DNA of 64,000 bases from Dictyophora rubrovolvata (taxonomy: Eukaryota > Basidiomycota > Agaricomycetes > Phallales > Phallaceae). Shown here one piece after another: positions 59,603 through 64,000 of this stretch. A program made the translations under genes and the position numbers. Positions within the stretch are counted from its first letter, which is position 1. Each line of letters starts with the position of its first letter. The notes under the pieces were generated by a model. It ran no database searches. It was not told the DNA's origin and was given only the letters and a program-made list of their open reading frames with translations. The stretch spans positions 2,666,001 to 2,730,000 of the forward strand of contig CP114119.1 in assembly GCA_029959195.1 (NCBI GenBank), in the 5' to 3' direction.

Positions 59603-60264
59603 TTATCGGGGACATACGATGCTGGCGTTTACAATAGTCACTCTGTCTTTCAAGTTGTCCCATTGTGCTGTGTTCATAGCGCCAGGGCCTGCGACCGAAG
59701 ATAAAGCTACTTCATGAATAGACTCCTTTGACACTGGGTGGATCGAGAGGAACCATTTGTGATAAGTTGCATTACAGACGGTGGCGAGAGATTTGGCATT
59801 GCCAAAGGTAGTAATCAGGTACCCTGCGAATAGACAGATGAAAGCATGGCTTGGTGTATAGGTTAGGGGAATATACCTGTGACAGATACTCCTTCACTAA
59901 CGATGATAATAACATGGTCGCCAATCCTTCCGCATGTAGTTTTCGTGATGGGAAATTTGTCGTCATTCAAGTCTGGAATCCGAGCAAAGACTAATTCGCC
60001 ACGCGCGAGTGATTTTGCCTACATATTGATTTCGCGATTTAGCGCCCAATTTAGGGTTTTAGTTCGTCTTAGGTTTGTCTGTAATTATCCCCAAGTATTG
60101 AAAAACACGAATGGTGTGCTGAGATTCTGCGCTGTTTGGTGATAATCTGCATCTTGTGAATACTCAACGCATTGACATGATGGAACGAGAGAGGTTGGAT
60201 GGCAAGCATTTCCGTACCTCGGGCTTCGACCGGCCAAAATACTCTGTCGCTTCATCTCATGCAT
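59603..60264 (-). CDS. Hypothetical small protein, 172 residues
   Basis: Three minus-strand exons (60264-60109, 60018-59877, 59823-59603) fit in one frame with introns of 90 and 53 nt and normal GT/AG ends. The N-terminal 40 residues are polar with several Cys (NACHPTSLVPSCQCVEY). A compact middle follows with alternating beta-like segments (GELVFARIPDL, CGRIGDHVIIIVSEGVSVTG, YLITTFGNAKS) and a C-terminal part with VAGPGAMNTAQWDNLKDR, looking like a small globular, perhaps beta-rich fold. No signal peptide. I do not recognise the family. Two Met codons (residues 1 and 4) could start it. Exon 1 reads well in two frames; the one given is the only one that joins exon 2. Confidence 0.5.
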
Positions 60265-61568
60265 CTGATAAAATGTAAATCAACGCGTTTTTGTGCATCA
60301 AAATGATCTTTTACCTCGATGCTTTCTTTAGATAGTCCGGCGGGCCGGTTGGTGTCCTAGCGCGGATTTAAAGAGGAGAGCGCGGCAAACACATTTTTTC
60401 CGTAGTGCTGTCCTACCCGGAAAGCAACCCAAAATCTCACTTCCCGCCCCAAGAAAGCGCCAATGTCACACACGCAGCCCCGAAATCGACTCTGTCAAAA
60501 AGGTCGTGGATACTGAGGACGAGGAGGGCAAGGTGTCTTGTTATCGTGTCTAGTACTCTATATATACACGACGCGTGACATAGGCACGTCACACGTCCTC
60601 CTTTCTCGCGCGAAATTCTTGATCGTCTTTCGCTTCTTCTTCGAAAGTCTCCTGTTCGCGTGCTGTCAGGATCTGGTCGATGTCGGTATTGTAGAAGTCC
60701 GTCGTATCCTTCAATCTCTCTTTGTCTTTCATATTTTCTCTTTTTCTCTCCCACCATCCCGTCCCAAAAAATCCTTATTGCTTCTTTCTTTTCTCGTATT
60801 ATAAGACAGTACCACTCATTAATGCCTTTTCTCGTATTGTAATACAGTATCACTCATTAATAAAGTTTGTGTCTCTCCCTGAGAGGTGGCGTTCGAATCC
60901 GCCGAGCAGGAGCTCGCCCACCGGGCGGTCTTCCTGTCCCGCGTTCTGAGCACAGCTCAACCCCCAACCTACCACGGACACCACCTCGGGGAGCGAGAAG
61001 AGACAGGATAGAGAGTCTCTTCCTGCTCCCGACTTTCACAGCATCTTCCCTTGATGGCGGAGAAAATGATGATTTCTCGTCACTGTCCTCGTAGGTCTCC
61101 TTTGAGCCATGGGTGTGACCAAATCGCAGACATCGACGTTTCCAACACCAAAATCTAACATTATGTTGGTTGGGGGTGGGTTTATCATAACTACGACGCT
61201 CCCTTCGCTAGCAATGCCTTGATCTTGTTGCAAAGGTGGGTTGTTGATTGAATTCATTACGTCGTCGAGAGTGCGCTGATCTTGTTGTGAAAGTTGCCTT
61301 TGTGATTCCGAAATTTGGAAAACACTGCTCTAGCTCTCTACCCCCCCATGTGTCATCTGAACAGCTCCTGTTCATGAGTTGTCAGGACTTGGTCGGTATC
61401 GGTGTCTCAATTTCGGTCGGAAATCCTCGAAAACATGATTCCTCACGGGTGGAAGGGGACGGCGATTCGGAAGCCGATAAATGAATATAAATGAGTGGGG
61501 AGAGGGTCCTATTGGTACCGTGCACGTTCAAGCTTGAACAGCCACGGCGGCGGAAGCGATAGGCGATA
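60265..61568. other. Repeat-rich stretch without a gene
   Basis: Contains a two-copy tandem repeat (60788-60863), a diverged dispersed pair (60649-60690 and 61365-61406), a pair around TGATCTTGTTG (61211 and 61276) and CT-rich tracts (60700-60800). A minus-strand 138-codon frame (60437-60853) runs through the repeats and lacks protein character. Confidence 0.4.
60788..60863. repeat. Two-copy 38-bp tandem repeat
   Basis: Copies start at 60788 and 60826, each beginning CTTTTCTCGTATT and ending CACTCATTAAT, with three or four differences. The array sits in a CT-rich tract about 25 bases before a short palindromic stretch (GGCGTTCGAATCCGCC, 60887-60902). Confidence 0.6.
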
Positions 61569-62632
61569 TCACCAAAAGTCGCTCGCTGCAAGATTGACCG
61601 TGCATGATTGTCTCCGTTCATCAGCAGGTGCGATGGAATCAAATATGAAATCCGAATCGTCCAATCCACTGCTCCCCTGGTCTTCTCCCTTCCAAGTGTT
61701 TTCCTGTGTGCGCCTATTGGAGATCTGCACATATTCCTTCAGCCATCCATTTCGTCCTTCCCATGTTATCTCTGACGGTTGTGAGACATCAGAAGCAGTG
61801 AGAGGTAACACGGCTCCGAAGATGCTTGGGAAGATCTCGTATTTGCTCGACTTAATTTGCTTGGTCTCGGTACCGTCCGTGGCCTCTATAGGTTGATTGT
61901 GCTCCAGCTTAGGACGTACTTTGCGAAGCTTCTTTTTGAAAGTATTTAGAGCTGCGGCATCTTGGAGACGCCACTGGATGATATCAGATTCTGAAATCGG
62001 CTGTAAAATCATGATGAGATGATCCGACGAACGGGGTGAATAAAGAGACATACAGGCTGGAGATACGGATCAATAGATACAGTGAGTGTCATGCGTGTAT
62101 TGTAAACACAAGTGTTCTTGCGTGTCCAAGCAGGTTGAACGGCTGGACTCCTGGGGTCAGCCGTCGAGTCCGATGCTAAAGGAATGAACTTCCCCTCTGC
62201 ACTCGCAGGCAGCGTATCCCGCCTCATCAGAGGATAGACCGAGATCTTAACCCCTTCCCTCCCCTTCCTCACGACAACACCCCTCTCGATTGATACAACA
62301 ATGGCCGGTCTGTACTCAGTCTCCCAATCCCGTCCGTCCAGAGACGGGGGCTGCCAGTAGCTAGGATCCATTTGGACACTATTCCGTGGCTCACCGAACT
62401 GAAGGCTTGGCACCAGGAGGACTTTCAGTTTGATAAAGTCGCCAGGTCTGAGTGATGAAACGAAATTGGTGGTCGCTTTTGGAACATCTGAAAACTTTGG
62501 TCGCTTGATGGCTAAAGGAGGGACATAATCTGTACTAATGAAAACGATGAGTACTGATGGACAATCTATAGGATAAATGTAATACGTCACCTTTTGCGCC
62601 CCCGTCTTCAGGTCATTCGACTGGCAAGCATT
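61569..62632 (-). CDS. Hypothetical protein, 5' end overlapping the kinase gene
   Basis: Three minus-strand exons are supported: up to 62586, 62534-62054 and 62000-61569, about 320 residues. The start reads NACQSNDLKTGAQK and continues DYVPPLAIKRPKFSDVPKA; later come a beta-rich block (ETEYRPAIVVSIERGVVVR) and a C-terminal acidic tail. Around residue 210 a KLRKVRPKLEHN basic segment may bind nucleic acid or another protein. I recognise no family. No ATG is found in this frame; the frame stays open back into the coding end of the kinase at 62613, read one base out of step. Either a start exon is missed, or splicing joins the kinase to this part. The gene body is sure; the start is not. Confidence 0.6.
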
Positions 62633-63939
62633 TGACGTAACCTCCGCTCTCGATGTCCCTGTTAAAAGCCTCCAAAACCATCTTATAATCGGGCTCTTCG
62701 TCGAACTTTAGCCCGAGCGCATGAGCAAGCAAGGTCTGAAAAGACCCAGGAAGACCGGCGCATAGTCGTTCAGGCGTCCATGAACGTTTCTTCTCCCTGA
62801 CTCTGTCTTCAAACTGCTTGTGGGTCCCACCCGTGATACGCCCCCATGGTAGGTCCCGAAGGCAATCAATGAGTGTGTACGCGAGACATTCGATATCATC
62901 GCGACGCGTCTGAGCTGGAACAAGAGGGGGTTAGAGAGCTACAAGCCAAGCGACATCTGTCGTACTCACCAAATCCAAGATGGGTATTGAGACTCGCATA
63001 ACGAACCGTCCCAATAACGGGCTTCCCTTCAATAACAGGCATGTGGACCTTAGTGATGGGATCCCTGTATCGCCTGGCTAGACCAAAGTCGACCAGAAAG
63101 ACTCTTTGCTCGTCGCCTTTGCAGCCTTGCAGGATATTACCCGGTTTAATATCCCTATGAACGAAATCTTTGGAGTGGATGTGTTGAATAACGGGGACCT
63201 AAACGAAAGGATGAGCGAGGATTTGTTAGAGTAGTAGATAGTGTGAGCTACGCACGATGAGAATTGCCAGAGTCAATACCGTTCTGATGGTGAATCTATC
63301 TCCACCTTTCCTGCGAAGCGTTTGGAAGTCATAGCCCAAGAGGTCAAGGACTAATGCTTCGGATGATGCTTGTCTGTCGTAGCCGTAGTCGATCACGTTG
63401 GGTACACCAGGAGTCGGTGTAAGGATACGTAGGACGTTGGCTTCATGCTCCGAAGGATGCCTCAGACGCTTCTTCAGAACTCTCCCGAGCTTGAGTGCGT
63501 ATTCATTCTCGTCGTCCTTTACTCGATAAACCAGGCCTGTTGCCCCCCCTTTCAGTCATTTTATTGACTCTCATTGGATGAATTCCATTCCTGCGCCAAG
63601 ACGATCTAAGATTTCGTATTTACCCAGAATTGGTTCACGCACCATATGTAGCAAGTGCTTGAACAGCAAGTCGGGTAAGTCTCAGCGCAATCTCAGCGCC
63701 GTTTCAATTGGTGCTGCTCAGTGTCACACGGCATGTGACAAACTGACGCCTTCAAGAGATTCTTCCAGACGTAGCGGATATGTATTCAGATACGCACTGG
63801 GTGTATTTATATGTAAGGTAAGTATACCTTCTCGTTTGTATGTGAACGAATGTAGGCGATACTAAGATTATCGCACTCACTGCTTAATAACTGATTATGG
63901 ATTGTTCCGAGAGTTGCATTGTACACGCTTCCGCCGAAC
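62613..63939 (-). CDS. CK1-like protein kinase, 5' end beyond the window
   Basis: Four minus-strand exons: 63939-63881 (glycine loop FGGSVYNATLG), 63536-63256 (VAIK-equivalent NEYALKLGR and hinge region), 63198-62970 (catalytic HRDIKPGNIL, metal site VDFGLARRY) and 62914-62613. The substrate-recognition block IGTVRYASLNTHLGF is the casein kinase 1 form with R-Y-A-S and replaces the APE motif, and WGRITGGT follows, so it belongs to CK1, in the group of short kinases multiplied in agaricomycetes. The sequence begins inside the N-lobe; at least one exon lies past 64000. The intron 63537-63880 is about 344 nt, far longer than others here. All catalytic residues are present, so it looks active. 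Confidence 0.82.
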
Positions 63940-64000
63940 CTGATAAATGAAGACGCTATTTCCGTTGTCAAGAAGAAATGATTTGACTGATGGGAGAGGA

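Noticed and set aside
60437-60853. 138-codon minus-strand frame
   Set aside because: Runs through CT-rich and tandem-repeat DNA, has no domain or splice context and a composition set by the repeats.
60880-60910. tRNA T-arm-like GGCGTTCGAATCCGCC
   Set aside because: No D-arm or anticodon arm upstream; the preceding bases are a tandem repeat. Best seen as a chance palindrome.

Overview
The window looks like nuclear DNA of a mushroom-forming basidiomycete (Agaricomycetes). Genes are dense with short introns (mostly 48-75 nt, GT/AG ends, a few GC-AG), and the families present are typical of that class: FunK1-type kinase, expanded CK1-like kinase, seven-pass DUF6533-type membrane proteins, KDZ-associated cysteine-cluster protein, HsbA-like small secreted proteins. 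I rebuilt exons by hand. Every spliced model called complete keeps frame from ATG to stop; partial models and unresolved ends are named as such.

Left part (1-15.5 kb): two very large low-complexity, disordered proteins on the + strand (480-5598, with a PB1-like N-terminus and a coiled coil; 6850-10852), then on the - strand the RAP30/Tfg2 subunit of TFIIF (14070-15459). Middle-left (17-33 kb): a 7TM protein with many tiny exons, a decayed small secreted protein, a metabolic pair (xylose-reductase-like aldo/keto reductase, then mitochondrial 2-methylisocitrate lyase of the methylcitrate cycle), a broken FAD-linked oxidase, an orphan partial gene, a small secreted HsbA-like protein and a FunK1 kinase. 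A gene-poor stretch follows (33.0-37.5 kb).

Middle-right (37.5-51 kb): a Ser/Thr/Pro-rich single-pass membrane protein, a bHLH factor with an AT-hook-like loop, a second 7TM protein, and a 1.5-kb transposon-like unit (46111-47648) with inverted terminal repeats, palindromic cores and an exact 10-bp target-site duplication. That unit carries two convergent genes: a KDZ-associated CxC protein and a small GRF-like zinc finger. It sits about 160 bp before the start codon of a large multi-fasciclin membrane protein (47819-51088).

Right part (53-64 kb): a 1410-residue disordered conserved protein on the - strand, a fragment copied from a FunK1 gene (intron included), a 172-residue orphan, a repeat-rich 1.3-kb stretch, and at the edge a CK1-like kinase whose last exon overlaps another gene on the same strand in a different frame.

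No rRNA, convincing tRNA, CRISPR or retroelement was seen. The most noteworthy object is the TSD-flanked CxC-bearing element.
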